Of a stretch of DNA of 64,000 nt, positions 48,701-59,555 are shown piece by piece. The DNA comes from Ulva prolifera. Its lineage: Eukaryota; Chlorophyta; Ulvophyceae; Ulvales; Ulvaceae. The stretch's first letter is position 1. Every line of letters starts with the position of its first letter. The notes under the pieces are model-generated. The model was not told where the DNA came from. It saw only the letters and a program-made list of their open reading frames with translations, and did not search any database. The stretch lies in contig CM041196.1 in assembly GCA_023078555.1 (NCBI GenBank), positions 11,860,985 to 11,924,984 on the forward strand, written 5' to 3'. Position numbers and translations under genes: made by a program.

Positions 48701-49865
48701 GGCTCCGAGAGCCTGGAATGAAACTCTCACCAAGGCGATGATGTCAGAAGGATTCACAGTGTCAGAGAATGACCCATGTCTGTTCATCAGAGGTGAAGGC
48801 AGGAGCAGGTCATATGTGCTGGTGCATGTAGATGATTCTGCGATCCTTGCAGAAGAAGGTGAAGAGAAGAAGATTCTGGAGATGCTGGGCAAGCATTTTG
48901 AGGTGAAGGATCTGGGACCGCTGCATTTCTTTCTGGGGCAAGAAGTTGAAGAAGTGGCTGGAGAAGGCCTGCTATTGAAGCAGCCTCAGTATGCCAAGAA
49001 TGTGCTACAGAGGGCCAACATGTGGGATTGCAAGCCGAAGGCGACTCCGATGGAGACCAGGCACATGATGACGAAGACCACAGGAGTGGAGCTGAAGGAT
49101 GATGACCCAAGGAAGGCGGCGTACGGAGAGACAGTGGGTGCATTGCTGTACCTGTCCACTCATACGAGACCAGATCTGGCGTATCCAGTGGGCGTGCTGA
49201 GTCGATTCATGGCAAAGCCGACGGATGTGCATTTCCAGGCAATGAAGAGAGTTCTGAGGTACTTGAGAGGTACATGGAATCATGGGCTGATGTTCAGATT
49301 CGACCCAGAAGACAAGATGAAAGGGGTGAAGACCTTCACAGAAGCAGACTTCAAGGAGCTCGGGGTAATCAGAGATGAGGCATTGAAGCTGTATTCTGAT
49401 GCAGATCTGGCTGGGGATCTCGACAATCGAAAGAGTACATCAGGTATGATGTTGATGATGCATGGGTGCCCAGTGATGTGGAGTGCCAAGTTGCAGACAG
49501 TGGTGGCCACGTCCACCGCGGAGGCTGAGTATATGTCAGCAGCCATGGCAGTGAAAGAAGCACTGTGGATGAGGAAGTTGCTGGGTGATATCTATGGTCG
49601 TGTTGAGCGGATGACTGTTTATTGTGACAATCAGAGTGCTTTGCATCTGATGAAGCAGAGGACTGCTGGTGCTCCAGGAAGGAGCAAGCACATTGACATC
49701 CAGTATCACTTCATTAGGAACAGATTTATGCGACAGGAGATTGATGTCCAGTTTGTGCCGACAGCTGAGCAGAAGGCTGATATGCTGACCAAGGCTTTGG
49801 CTGGTCCAGCGCTAGGAAAGGCAGTGGCTGGTTTTCTGGTTGAATCTCCAAGCGACAGCGCTTGA
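45709..49865 (+). CDS. Gag-Pol region of the copia element (fossil)
   Basis: Gag (about 45.7-46.5 kb) has a UBN2-like core and a CCHC zinc knuckle CHYCGKEGHKHFEC. The protease site HFDTGATHNYVSD follows at about 46.58 kb. The integrase (about 46.9-47.8 kb) shows the HHCC finger (WHRRFGH ... CEICPRAK), HSDVMGPFPV and LRTDHGTEYMG. Reverse transcriptase (about 48.3-49.1 kb) shows DVKCAFLHSDL, LYGLKQAPRAW and LVHVDDSAIL. RNase H (about 49.4-49.8 kb) shows YSDADLAGDLDNRKSTSG and STAEAEYMSA. These are the marks of the copia family. An acidic linker separates integrase and reverse transcriptase. Confidence 0.93.
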
Positions 49866-49872
49866 GGGGGTG

Positions 49873-50292
49873 TGTGGGAAGCAGAGCTCCCCTGGTGCAA
49901 GCGTGTCGTAGCTGTGATAACGCGAGTGCAGCAGATCACATGCATTTGGCTGTGAGTCTGCGGGCAGACCGTAGGTCGGCTGTCCAGTGCACAGAATATA
50001 GGACGTAGCTGTCAATTCCAGGTCATCTTTGACTGGCAATTGACAGGTGAGAATGCTTTGCTGTCTGTGTGTGTCTGTCGTCTGACAATAGCAGAGATCA
50101 GTGTGCTGAGCGTACTACGTGGTGCAGGAGTCTGTACTGTATGACTAGTGATCATAGCAGCTAACAGAGCTCATATTGCCACAGGTGAGACACACGGCAT
50201 AGTTATTCTGTAATATCTTTGACTGGCAATTGACAGGAGTCTGTACTGTATGACTAGTGATCATAGCAGCTAACAGAGCTCATATTGCCACA
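49873..50292 (+). repeat. Right LTR of the copia element
   Basis: Matches the left LTR along its whole length by eye, including the internal duplications; preceded by a GA-rich/G-run polypurine tract. Confidence 0.95.
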
Positions 50293-50297
50293 GGCTT

Positions 50298-50793
50298 TGT
50301 TGATTTTAAAAGATCGCGTGCTTCCAAGACTTTGTCGTTGTGCTGCTACAGAAATCTTGTTGTCACGGGAGATTGCACTTGGATAAAGTTTCAGTTCAAT
50401 GCTTGTTGTAATGGCCAACTCCGACCGCTCAAAAGCACACATATTGCAGATATGTAAGTTCCAGTCGAGGATACATGTGTATGTACTTCATGGAAGTGAC
50501 CTACTAGCACGTGTCAGCCAAACGTAGACCAAAGATATCGGAGGCGACTCACACCTTCAAGTGCTTGCCTGCACCATATCAAAGTTGTGCACATAAGTTG
50601 CATGCTGGGTCCTCTGAGATCTGAGGCTGGCCAGTCCTCCAGCTCCCCCGGTCCGTTTCAGCATCGATCCGACCACTGCCTCTCTGGAATTACGCTGGCC
50701 CCGTGATCCTATGCCCCACTTAACGCGACACGAGTGGCCGCGACCTGACTTTGCAAGGCGGGTGTCGAACTACCGACCTCACGAACCCAACTT
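50298..50793. other. No gene seen; tRNA-like B box near the right end
   Basis: Mostly featureless. On the minus strand, near 50770-50755, GGTAGTTCGACACCC resembles a pol III B box. It lies about 50 nt downstream (minus sense) of an A-box-like TGGTATAGCGG within the foldback arm next to it. Confidence 0.4.
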
Positions 50794-51098
50794 TTGTGGC
50801 AATCCAGTGATATGGCCGCTATACCACTGGATCCTTGCACGTCGCGAAGGCAAGGCCCATTTTCCTTTGTTTAGTCGCCCGTCATGCCGACATGAGAGTG
50901 CATGCGAACTTGAAGTTGAGCTGCAGGTGTGAGCGTAATCAGTATGAGCGAGTCATGATATCTGATTGCATTGACGTGACGGCAGGCGACTAACCAGCTA
51001 GGAAGGTGCAGAAATGTGGTGTGTTTGAATTTTCCCCAACTTCGTCGCGACGTGCAAGGATCCAGTGGTATAGCGGCCATATCACTGGATTGCCACAA
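50794..51098. mobile_element. Foldback (MITE-like) element with perfect 54-bp inverted ends
   Basis: 50794-50847 is the exact reverse complement of 51045-51098 (TTGTGGCAATCCAGTGATAT... at the left). The 197-bp core between the arms recurs inverted at 58331-58524. Each arm contains TGGTATAGCGG, a match to the pol III A box, so the arm may derive from a tRNA. No target duplication was seen at the arm ends. No coding capacity. Confidence 0.85.
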
Positions 51099-51489
51099 TA
51101 CATCTACATGTGCGTACTTCCACATGCCCAGAAGTGCCACCAGTATCTCTCAGCGTGCGTAATCTATCATACCAATCTCTTGTACCATGCCACACTATAC
51201 CATAGCCTTCACGGAGTGGAAGTGCAAGTACGGTCCGTGGCCCGTCACGGACGCGGTGCACACCCCTAGACGGCGCTTGCGCACGCCAAAGGTACAACTT
51301 TAGAGACGGTGCCAGCCATTATACGTCTCTTGTCATAAAATGGTCCCGAGCAGGCCAGGCTCGTAGTCAGCCGCTTTAGTCATGCAAGTAATTTTTGTAG
51401 GGATGGCACAAAGTCTAGGGTTTTAGTCACCTCGTCTCGTGCCGAGGTCGAGGTGGCACGAGGTTACCCGAGGGACCTCAGAATCGTTC
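51099..51489. other. No gene seen
   Basis: No motif or open frame of note apart from the start of GAGGT-rich sequence near 51430. Confidence 0.4.
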
Positions 51490-51570
51490 GAGGTGACCTC
51501 GGAATCGTGCGAGGTAACCTCGGATTCGTACGAGGTGACCTCGGATTTGTACGAGGTGACCTCGAATCGG
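51490..51570. repeat. 21-bp tandem repeat built on the palindrome CGAGGTNACCTCG
   Basis: Four units (51490, 51511, 51532, 51553) each start GAGGTGACCTCGG or GAGGTAACCTCGG followed by a degenerate ATTCGTAC. Flanking copies at 51440-51489 are more diverged. Each unit is a dyad, so the array can form serial hairpins or be a repeated protein-binding site. Confidence 0.9.
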
Positions 51571-52807
51571 CCAGTTTCACCTCGGACGGGGTGTGCAGGC
51601 AGGTTCATAGCGACAGCGCACGTTCCACCATGGTGTGGCTCTATTGCTACATAATGACCTCACACAAGTTACATTTTTTACTCAATTGCTTCCAGTAATG
51701 TTTGTGAACCCTCATGGAGCACATGATCCTCTATTCCAGCTACCAAGACTTCCTCCTCACAAGCCTCCATTGCTTCACCATTTCTATTTTGTGCAACAAA
51801 AACCATCTTATCAGCAGTTTCCACCTTCAATCGCCTTCGCAACTTGCCCTACAACCTGCCGAACTTACTCAAATTCCGCTCTGATGCACATGACGTGACA
51901 TGCATAGAGAGTAGTTTAATTGAAATCATGGATAGGTGGAAGTATGTACTCGCTAGGCCACTAGACCACAAATCTCTCCTATGCATGATTGCACGGATAG
52001 AGGCTACACAGTGACTACGGTGACATTGCCTCACCTGGGTGAGCCATCCCGGTGGGTGCGCCAATGGAGGGTGAGCCACAAGCTAAAGTTGCAGGAAATG
52101 CTCCAATAAAGCTTTGAAGGCTGATCTGTTACCCCGCTATAGCTGTTGGACCTTTCTGAGTTGTTGTAACTCAAATCTGCTTGCTCTGTTGCATGTTTGG
52201 TGCGCTGGTGTGCGGTGCTGGCTCACCCGGTTGGGTGTGCAATACCCAAGGGTGAGCATACTGAGGGTGTGGCAATCTCACATTACTACATTGTCTTCAT
52301 GTGCTCCTATTCTATGGCCTAGATTCCTGCTTTATCTGATCAAACGTGAGCCCCGCCCGTCCAGACTGAGGCCAAGATGCCAAACTCCATGTTGCTATCC
52401 ATTTATGGCTCACCCTGGTGGGTGAGCCACTGTTTTGGGTGAGTTCCCGTCTGGTGAGGCATGCGAAGCGGGGACATCACGGCGAGGTAATTGTTAAGTT
52501 CTCTACGATCCAATAGTCAGCGCCGGCATTGGTTCGTGCGGGATACAATGTGGCTGGCCTTCATAGTACTGCGACGTGAACTTCCGGAATCGGAAGCTCA
52601 CCCCCGTGGGTGAGCCGCTCGTATGGGTGCGCAATGTCGAGGTCGGTTGCACAGCACCGAATATGATGGCGCTGTACTTCACATCTTCTGGATGGTTGTG
52701 GGTAAAAAGTCTCGCGGGAAAATGACTTCACTAGATTTGAAATGTTGTCACGCACACTTGATTGATGCGCTGGTCGGTAGCGAGGTCCGGTTCGCAGTGC
52801 ATGCATG
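51571..52807. other. Gene-poor stretch with recurring GGGTGAGCC hairpins
   Basis: GGGTGAGCC and its complement GGCTCACCC recur near 52040-52080, 52212-52250, 52402-52440 and 52598-52640, often as close inverted pairs (GCTCACCCCCGTGGGTGAGC at 52598). Several are followed by GGGTGCGCAAT. No gene was recognised. Confidence 0.6.
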
Positions 52808-52873
52808 CGACAGTGGCGATGGTCAGCAAGGCACCCGCCATGGCGGGTGCCTTGCTGACCATCGCCACTGTCG
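52808..52873. repeat. Perfect 66-bp palindrome without spacer
   Basis: The sequence CGACAGTGGCGATGGTCAGC... reads identically on both strands about a GCCA/TGGC centre (52840/52841), with no mismatch over 33 bp per arm. Symmetry stops abruptly at both ends. Confidence 0.97.
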
Positions 52874-53300
52874 TTCTCGCACTGGGCATGCTCGTCTCTA
52901 CATTCCGGGTATATGTTTGCATCATACAGCCATTCAGTGTGTGTTCGGTGTCAATGACTTGATCGTGCATCTGTAGCCCGCTCACCGTGAGCGTGACGGA
53001 GATTCGTTTGTCTATGCCGTCCAAGCGGCCCGTTGCAGATGAATACATAGCCCTACAACGTAAATGGTTCTTCTGTAATAGCTCGTGTATTATTTTTAGT
53101 GGCTAGTCTTAATCAGCCTGTAAACATGTCGGACAGCATACCTCCTGTAGCTGTTAGCAAGTTGAGATAGCTTTCATCGTAGACTAAAGAGAGGCCCGCG
53201 TATCACTTCGAAAGAAAATAAACCAATCTCTCGAAGATTTTTTCCGCGAAAGACTAGCAGTATTGGAACGCAAGATTCACACATTGACCACGCAGCCATT
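52874..53300. other. No gene seen
   Basis: Short open frames only; AT-richer than the flanks. Confidence 0.4.
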
Positions 53301-53305
53301 CCACA

Positions 53306-54340
53306 GTGTCAAGGAATCGCCGTCACTGCACAATGACAGTCGCGCACATTTTCAAGTCATTGATCGAGATTCTGGTTGATGATGATGACGAGGTGTGGCC
53401 GCTCCCCCAGGCAAAGGACATCGAAGGACGTCGTGACCATCGAGGCCAGAGCAGCGTTCAGGAACTTCTCCAAAAACATATGACACAACATGCGCAAGGT
53501 CAGGGCGTCCAACAACTTGAAATTCTTATCCTGGGCCAGCTACAAAAGTAAGGAACAACTGGAGGATGCTTTTGGTGATGATGGGAGTTGTCATCAAACC
53601 AAGTGGCAGCAATCTGCGATGGTCTTGCTCATCTGCTCAAGATCTTTTGGGAACCTTGGAACAGGTCCAAGCAATTCAGAGAAAGGATGAGACCAGAGGT
53701 GAACGGCCTCGCGGCAGCTGACAGTACAGGGCCGGTGTGCCGTGTCCTCAACAAACGATGCAGCGGATTTTGATTGCAAGTATTCGCCAGGAACACCCTG
53801 TTTCCTGCAGGGGCTGCGGGCTCTTATGATTGTATGGTCTTGGACTCTGAAGGACGACACAACCCTCACAGACACCGGTATTGAGGCTGTAGGTCTACCA
53901 CGACCAAAGCTTGACTTGGCTACAATCGACGGTATGGTTTCATGGCCACAGGAGAACTGGGGCCTCCTCGCAGACAACACCGAGGAGTCGCCATTTGCCA
54001 TTGTCCACAACACCAGCAGGACAAGACACTCCTCCACGTCAAAGAGCAGTTCACCATGCTCAAGCTGTTCCAAGCATCCGGTGAGTTATCCTCTTCCGGG
54101 CTCCAGTTTTTCCAGAGGTACCACAAACTTCTTATCTGGAAAGTTCCCATTCCAGAGTATGAGCCAGCGACTGAAGAGTGTCCTGAGGACGATGCCACGG
54201 AGACTGCAGAGCATATCCAGACAGTGGTCGAGACAGACGCACCCCATGGTGAAGTCACCGTTGCAGTTGACATGGATGTACCGGTACGCAGACCAGCTGT
54301 CCAGATCTTTCCAGTACGAACGGATGACCAGTGATGCAGT
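53306..54340 (+). CDS. Unrecognised gene-like stretch, several frames or exons
   Basis: Protein-like segments follow one another on the plus strand in different frames: TVAHIFKSLIEILVDDDDEV (about 53336), NNLKFLSWASYKSKEQLEDAF (about 53508), a segment near 53590-53700 (AAICDGLAHLLKIFWEPW), LRALMIVWSWTLKDDTTLTD (about 53815), and QQDKTLLHVKEQFTMLKLFQ (about 54020). A short intron with GTGAGT donor and TTTTTCCAG acceptor (54081-54115) would join the last to YHKLLIWKVPIPEYEPATEE, which runs to a stop at 54334. The other junctions are unclear, so this is either a multi-exon gene of unknown family or a decaying one. No known domain was recognised. Confidence 0.35.
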
Positions 54341-57196
54341 GACACCTCCATGCTAGCATGTGTGCAGGCCCCAGCATAGGGCCACGGCCAGACGTCAGGA
54401 CAGGGGCTCCCATTACCTGCCCCAGAAGCTGCAGGTTCAGCCAAACGCCCAGCTCGGCGCCAGAGGAAGTGCCAGTCTGCTGATCGGAAGAAGTCGCGCA
54501 CTTGACCTGGTGAGTGCTGCCTTATCCACATGTCCGCCTGTGTGACTGCAGGCCTCAGTTCATCAAAGCCTGGCCATGCCTTCTGTGATGGCTTTGGTTT
54601 TTGGTTTTGCATGTATGGCATCTTGTCAATTGCAGTGTGCAAGTGGATCATGCAGTAGACTCATGTGTGCAGGCCACTCGATTCTGGGTATGGGAATGGG
54701 TCTATGCGAGAGTGGGCCGCTACTGGAGGGACACTGACTTGTGGTGGTAGGTGCTGTGAAGTGATGTACCACAGGGCCGTAGGCAGCAGCAGTGAGGGCG
54801 TGGATAGGCCAGCGGGCCATGATGGGTTGTGAGGGCCAATTGTAACCCATTTGTATGTCTATGGTTGTTGATAATGACTATTTGTTGCAGTGTATCAGTG
54901 ATTTGGTAGATGGCACAGCGCAGTACACTGTTTTGCACACCCTGGTTGCGCACCCGCTAAAAAGTCGCGCACCTTCCATGGTGCACCCAGAGGGTGAGCC
55001 AAAAAAAAGGGCGTGAGCAACTAAGACGGGTGCGTAATACGGGGGTGAGCAAGATGTCAACGCTTCGCATTGGACGCAGACACTGCCGCAAACATTGACC
55101 AGGCACAGTGGCGAATCGTATGATCAAACGTACGTATAATGTGGAGCAATTGATGCCAACTCACACTGTCACAAGGCATGTGTGCGTGGCGACGTAACCA
55201 AATCACTGCTCTGATGCTAGTGTTCACGCAGACTGGAAACACAAGACCACACAAGATGATTAAATAGCTTGCGTGGTCGTTTTGCAGTCCGGCGCACATT
55301 GCTACGCGCAGCAGACTCGAATGGGTGCCGCGTCCGGCAGTGATGACAACTCGACCAAGTAGCATGATAACAGGCACAAAATCACAGGCATGACAATTGT
55401 GGAACATACTTTACGAAACTGTGCGATCTGACGGCAAGTCTGATGATCCTTGCCACCCTCCCCGCCCTTCCCGAAAGCAGCTGAGCCGCACACCGCATTC
55501 TCCTTGCTGATGTTTCGAGCCCGATCCCAGCCCAGAGATACACCAGATTTGAAAGACAGCATCTAATCCAGTGCATAGCGTGGCAGATCGCAGCATACGT
55601 AGAATAATTGCTACATACGAGCATGGCTGCATCGAGCTGCGGCATGGCACAAGAGCCTATTAGCACAGGCATAGACATGTTACGGGACAGCAAACGACAC
55701 AATGCAGATTTCAATCGAGTAAACAAGTCATATCGACCTCCGGGCAGTGTCTAGTGTCTACCGCGCCAGCGACACGGGGCCTCGCAAAGGCAACACTCTC
55801 AAGCCCACGTACGGCAGACGGCCCCGATCACGTTGTTACGTATCATCGGCGCGCAGCAGAGCAACAATGTAACATTTGTGTTCATTGAAAGTGCATCGGG
55901 AGAGTGTTTTGTGCCAAGCGCGGGCCCAACCAGCCCGATTCGCCATGATACCTCCCATGCAAGGACACTCGCAGAGGAGCCAAAATGCGTCCGATCCTGC
56001 CCAGAACGATGAGGCTCACTTCAGCACAATGTGAACTACCTTCCAGACTGTTCAGAGCAGCTTTTAGAGCCGTTTTGACGATTTATTACATCGCGAATCC
56101 GTGGCTCACCCAAGTTGCTCATCCACGGGTGAGCCACCTTCTCGTTGCTGCTGTGTACATGGCCTGCATCAACATATCGTTGTACTGTCAGTCCGATGGC
56201 TGGTAAGTAAGAGGTAAGGCAAGGCAAGTAAGATGGAACAGGTTACATTGCGCACGCAACGGGAGCCGTTACACCTCCGTTCGGGCCCTTTGGCGGCGCG
56301 GCAGACGCATATGCAAATTTCGTAGCAACGCCAATCGAATGTCCAAGAGCCGATTTCTTCCACAAACACCCACCGCCACGCACCTCAATCGGCACCTCTA
56401 GCCGACTGCTTGTAGCGATTGCACTGCTTGTACACGTTTTGTCAATCCGCCCCGGTATTGATGTCTTGTAGCAGACCGCTTGCCTGGGTCCGTGCATGCA
56501 CACGAAGAAACGCTTTTAGTATGAAAAACTCCACAAGAGCAACTTGATAATGCGTAGTGTTAGCATTAAAATGTAGAAGACAGTGCCTGTCGTACGAAGT
56601 TCCGGCTGTGTATTGACAAACCTGCGGCAATAGATCATCCACAACATCAGGGTAGCAGCAATTCTGATTGACGAGAAAAGTATGGAAATTGGATTTAAGA
56701 ATATGTCTCTAATACTGGCACTTCTTGAAGTGGAGACAGTGCATCAGCAACAGCAAGGAATGAAGCTAACACGCCATGAGACAGAATTCGCGGCCAACCA
56801 AGCAAACTCAAGGGAATTGAATGCATCGCTTCAGAATGAATATCTGTCGACATAAGCGCATACATGCGAGTTAGAAGCCGAATTCCAGCTCTCTATATAA
56901 GTCGAATAAGGCCATGGTTCAAGCATCTGACTGTGATACTGACCATGCGGGTGTGATCCCAAATCTCGAGCGTCATGTGCTAAGACCTACACACACATAG
57001 TTGAAATTTTGCCCAACTAAACTTACGGTATGACGGTTCCGCTCGCGCTTGCACTCGAACATGAATGCACACCAACAGCCACTTAACGCGCCTAGGGCAC
57101 GAACATTTCACACTTTGTGACCAGATGTGCCAATATTTCGTGACAGCGAGGCGAGCGAGGAACCACTAGACTTGTGGGGTGTCTGGACATGGCACT
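54341..57196. other. Gene-poor stretch; more GGGTGAGCC hairpins
   Basis: Motif clusters like those at 52.0-52.6 kb recur at 54945-55050 (GGTGCACCCAGAGGGTGAGCC, GACGGGTGCGTAATACGGGG) and 56102-56140 (GGCTCACCC ... GGGTGAGCC). Minus-strand open frames at 55.3-55.7 kb have no motif. No gene could be supported. Confidence 0.4.
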
Positions 57197-57201
57197 ATAC
57201 C

Positions 57202-57492
57202 TGTTGTGGGATAACCATATCTGGGGATCCAAGAATATAGGCGATTACAACAAGGAAGGAGTCATCTAACAAAGGACTCGTTGCTTCAGGTGAGCCCCAG
57301 TGGTTAGAGCATATCGTGTGTACTCATGAGGTCGCCGGTGCAAATCTTACACACATTTATGCCACTCGCGACTTTACGCGTTGGCAAGGTATGCTCCCCT
57401 CCACGTCATCATGCACAATCAGCATGCTTACCAGCTCAAGCACGAGTATTTACCCCTGTGCACACTCGATGAGACTAACCAGCGTCTTGACA
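57202..57492 (+). mobile_element. Solo LTR of a TRIM-type element
   Basis: 291 bp starting TGTTGTGGGAT and ending GTCTTGACA, flanked by the 5-bp target duplication ATACC (57197-57201, 57493-57497). It is a diverged relative of the 289-bp LTRs at 59556-60406 in the opposite orientation. Inside is a tRNA-like run: CAGTGGTTAGAGCAT and, 30 nt on, GGTGCAAATC. Older than the TRIM copy judging by divergence. Fossil. Confidence 0.85.
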
Positions 57493-57497
57493 ATACC

Positions 57498-58330
57498 ATA
57501 GCTATGCTGCATGGCGGGAAGTTTCAGACGTACCCAAATAAATAAAGCATGCAAGTCAGTGGTGCTTCAATTTAGCTGTGTGCAAGATAATTGATGTGAA
57601 TCGACATCATGACAGTTGTTTGTTTGACTTGATCACGCTCCTGATGTCTCTTATGTGAGTTGTCCAGGCGGGCATGATGTGTGAGAGCATTGTACAAAAT
57701 GCATGTAGGAGCGGATCTATGACAATCATGTCAAGGTCATATCACTAGATTGCCACAGCAGTACACACCAACATGTGCCACAACGTGACTGCACTCTCAT
57801 GACGGATATGGCTGCCTTTGCATAAGGCGACCATTGCTGTACCCGGTTACGGTGCCACGAGGTTTAGATACTAAAATATGACTTGTAAGCAACCCTCCAT
57901 TTGCCTCCCCGAGCCTACTCTGAAGGCCTTGAAAACCCTGATTTGTTGATTTAGCCCTCGACTGCATTACAAGAAGAGTGGACCTTCATTACCTGTTCTA
58001 AATTAAATCTTGATTGCTAGTCCAGGTGCATGTACTTGGAGCCCTGGTCGCGACCCTCAGGCAGTCGAGGACATTGGTATGGATCTCGTCGACCAACACA
58101 ATCTACAACTTACTCTTGACACCGTGGTTTATGTTGGGAGAGCTTGCGTAAGGGTTATGCACATGGCCATGCATTCCGTGTACCGCCGAGCTGTTTTAGG
58201 TTTGCTAAGCATTTGCAAGCATATTTTCGGGAGCATAGGCGTGTCATTCCGGACTGTGATTATCTTTGAAACCAAAGCATATTGTGACTCAGGAAATGCT
58301 GCGACTTGCACGGGATCATTTGGATCGTCA
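57498..58330. other. No gene seen; diverged foldback fragment
   Basis: Around 57740-57830, CATATCACTAGATTGCCACA and CTGCACTCTCATGACGG recall the arm and core of the foldback element at 50794, strongly diverged. Confidence 0.4.
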
Positions 58331-58524
58331 GTTGGGGAAAATTCAAACACACCACATTTCTGCACCTTCCTAGCTGGTTAGTCGCCTGCCGTCACGTCAA
58401 TGCAATCAGATATCATGACTCGCTCATACTGATTACGCTCACACCTGCAGCTCAACTTCAAGTTCGCATGCACTCTCATGTCGGCATGACGGGCGACTAA
58501 ACAAAGGAAAATGGGCCTTGCCTT
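58331..58524 (-). mobile_element. Second copy of the foldback element core
   Basis: Near-identical reverse complement of 50847-51040 (194 bp). The arms are absent or degenerate: the left side shows only a poor match (GCGACTTGCACGGGATC), and the right side runs straight into a poly-C tract. Confidence 0.85.
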
Positions 58525-58527
58525 CTT

Positions 58528-58532
58528 CCCCC

Positions 58533-58567
<35 letters not shown>
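58528..58567. repeat. Poly-C tract, about 35-40 nt
   Basis: An almost uninterrupted C run, immediately beside the hAT-type MITE. Homopolymers this long are prone to sequencing error; the exact length is uncertain. Confidence 0.9.
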
Positions 58568-58573
58568 AGGCAC

Positions 58574-59328
58574 TAGGGCTGCTGAATTACAATTAAACAC
58601 GGATTAAAGCACAAATTACAGAGAATTATGCTGTTGTAATTCAATGTTAATTTGAAAACATGTGATTAACTCAAGACCAGTTATTATTAAGTCTTTCTGG
58701 CGATTACAGTGTACATCATAATTAAGATAATCAATGAATGCATTAATGTAAATGGTCCACCTACATACGCAGGACTATCACCTGAAACATCTTGTAATTT
58801 CTGGGGATAGTATACGACTGGACTAAAACATTGTGCCTATCAACCAGTTCTACGGAGCACAGCATCTGTGTCATTGCCGAGAACAGTGCCCGGCAGCGAA
58901 GACGTTTGCACTAGAGCTTACACTAGACTGCTAAAAGTGTTGCATCTATACAGGCCATTGTCACACAGCCTAAAACACGCCTGGCGAGCACAGCTGCAAC
59001 ACTCGGCTCGCTGCATAGCACCCCCGCTGGTGGTTGATAGAGGCAGTATACAATGATATTGTATACTATACCATATATGCGGTATGTAGCAATGGCCTGT
59101 GTCTGTGTCGATTAAACGCGTGAATGTTGACTAGCTGAAAGGCATAAAAGGCAATTACAGGAAGTAATTATCTGCTTAATTAAGTGTTAATTTGACACCG
59201 AAAAAGCTGATTAATTTAATGTAAATGATGTTAATTCCGATAATTTTGTTTACAGATAATTGACAGTGTAATTATACTTTGTAATTAAGTGTTAATATGA
59301 GACATGGAGAATGTAATCAGCAGCCCTA
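58574..59328. mobile_element. Non-autonomous hAT-type DNA transposon (MITE), 755 bp
   Basis: Ends TAGGGCTGCTGAATTAC and, inverted, TAGGGCTGCTGATTAC form near-perfect terminal inverted repeats. The 8-bp target duplication CCAGGCAC lies at 58566-58573 and 59329-59336. An 8-bp duplication and TAGGG ends are the mark of the hAT superfamily. The interior is AT-rich (TTAATT runs), with no coding capacity. Confidence 0.92.
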
Positions 59329-59336
59329 CCAGGCAC

Positions 59337-59550
59337 GCTTCTGACGAACTGCCGAACAATAAATTGCTTGTCTGTCCCTGTCGCCACCAACACAACGACC
59401 TCCAAAACGAATAACCATGAACTTCGTGACCGTCCTTGCGGGGCTCACAGCGGTTCTTTACATTTACCACGGTATGCAAGGAATACAAACCCTCATGATA
59501 GATACATTTCATTGGCCTAGGAACATCTATGACATAAGTTTATTCGTGTC
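59337..59550. other. No gene seen
   Basis: Spacer between the hAT MITE and the TRIM. Confidence 0.4.
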
Positions 59551-59555
59551 ACGGC

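Larger units (their letters stand above)
45115..50292 (+). mobile_element. Ty1/copia LTR retrotransposon, young-looking
   Basis: LTRs of 420 bp with TG...CA ends, 5-bp target duplication GGCTT (45110-45114 and 50293-50297), and a purine-rich tract just before the right LTR. The order of parts is Gag, protease, integrase, reverse transcriptase, RNase H, the Pseudoviridae (copia) order. The LTRs look identical by eye, so the insertion is recent. The coding part looks whole or nearly so, with at most about one apparent break, which could also be a recoding feature of the family. Read as a fossil. Confidence 0.95.
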
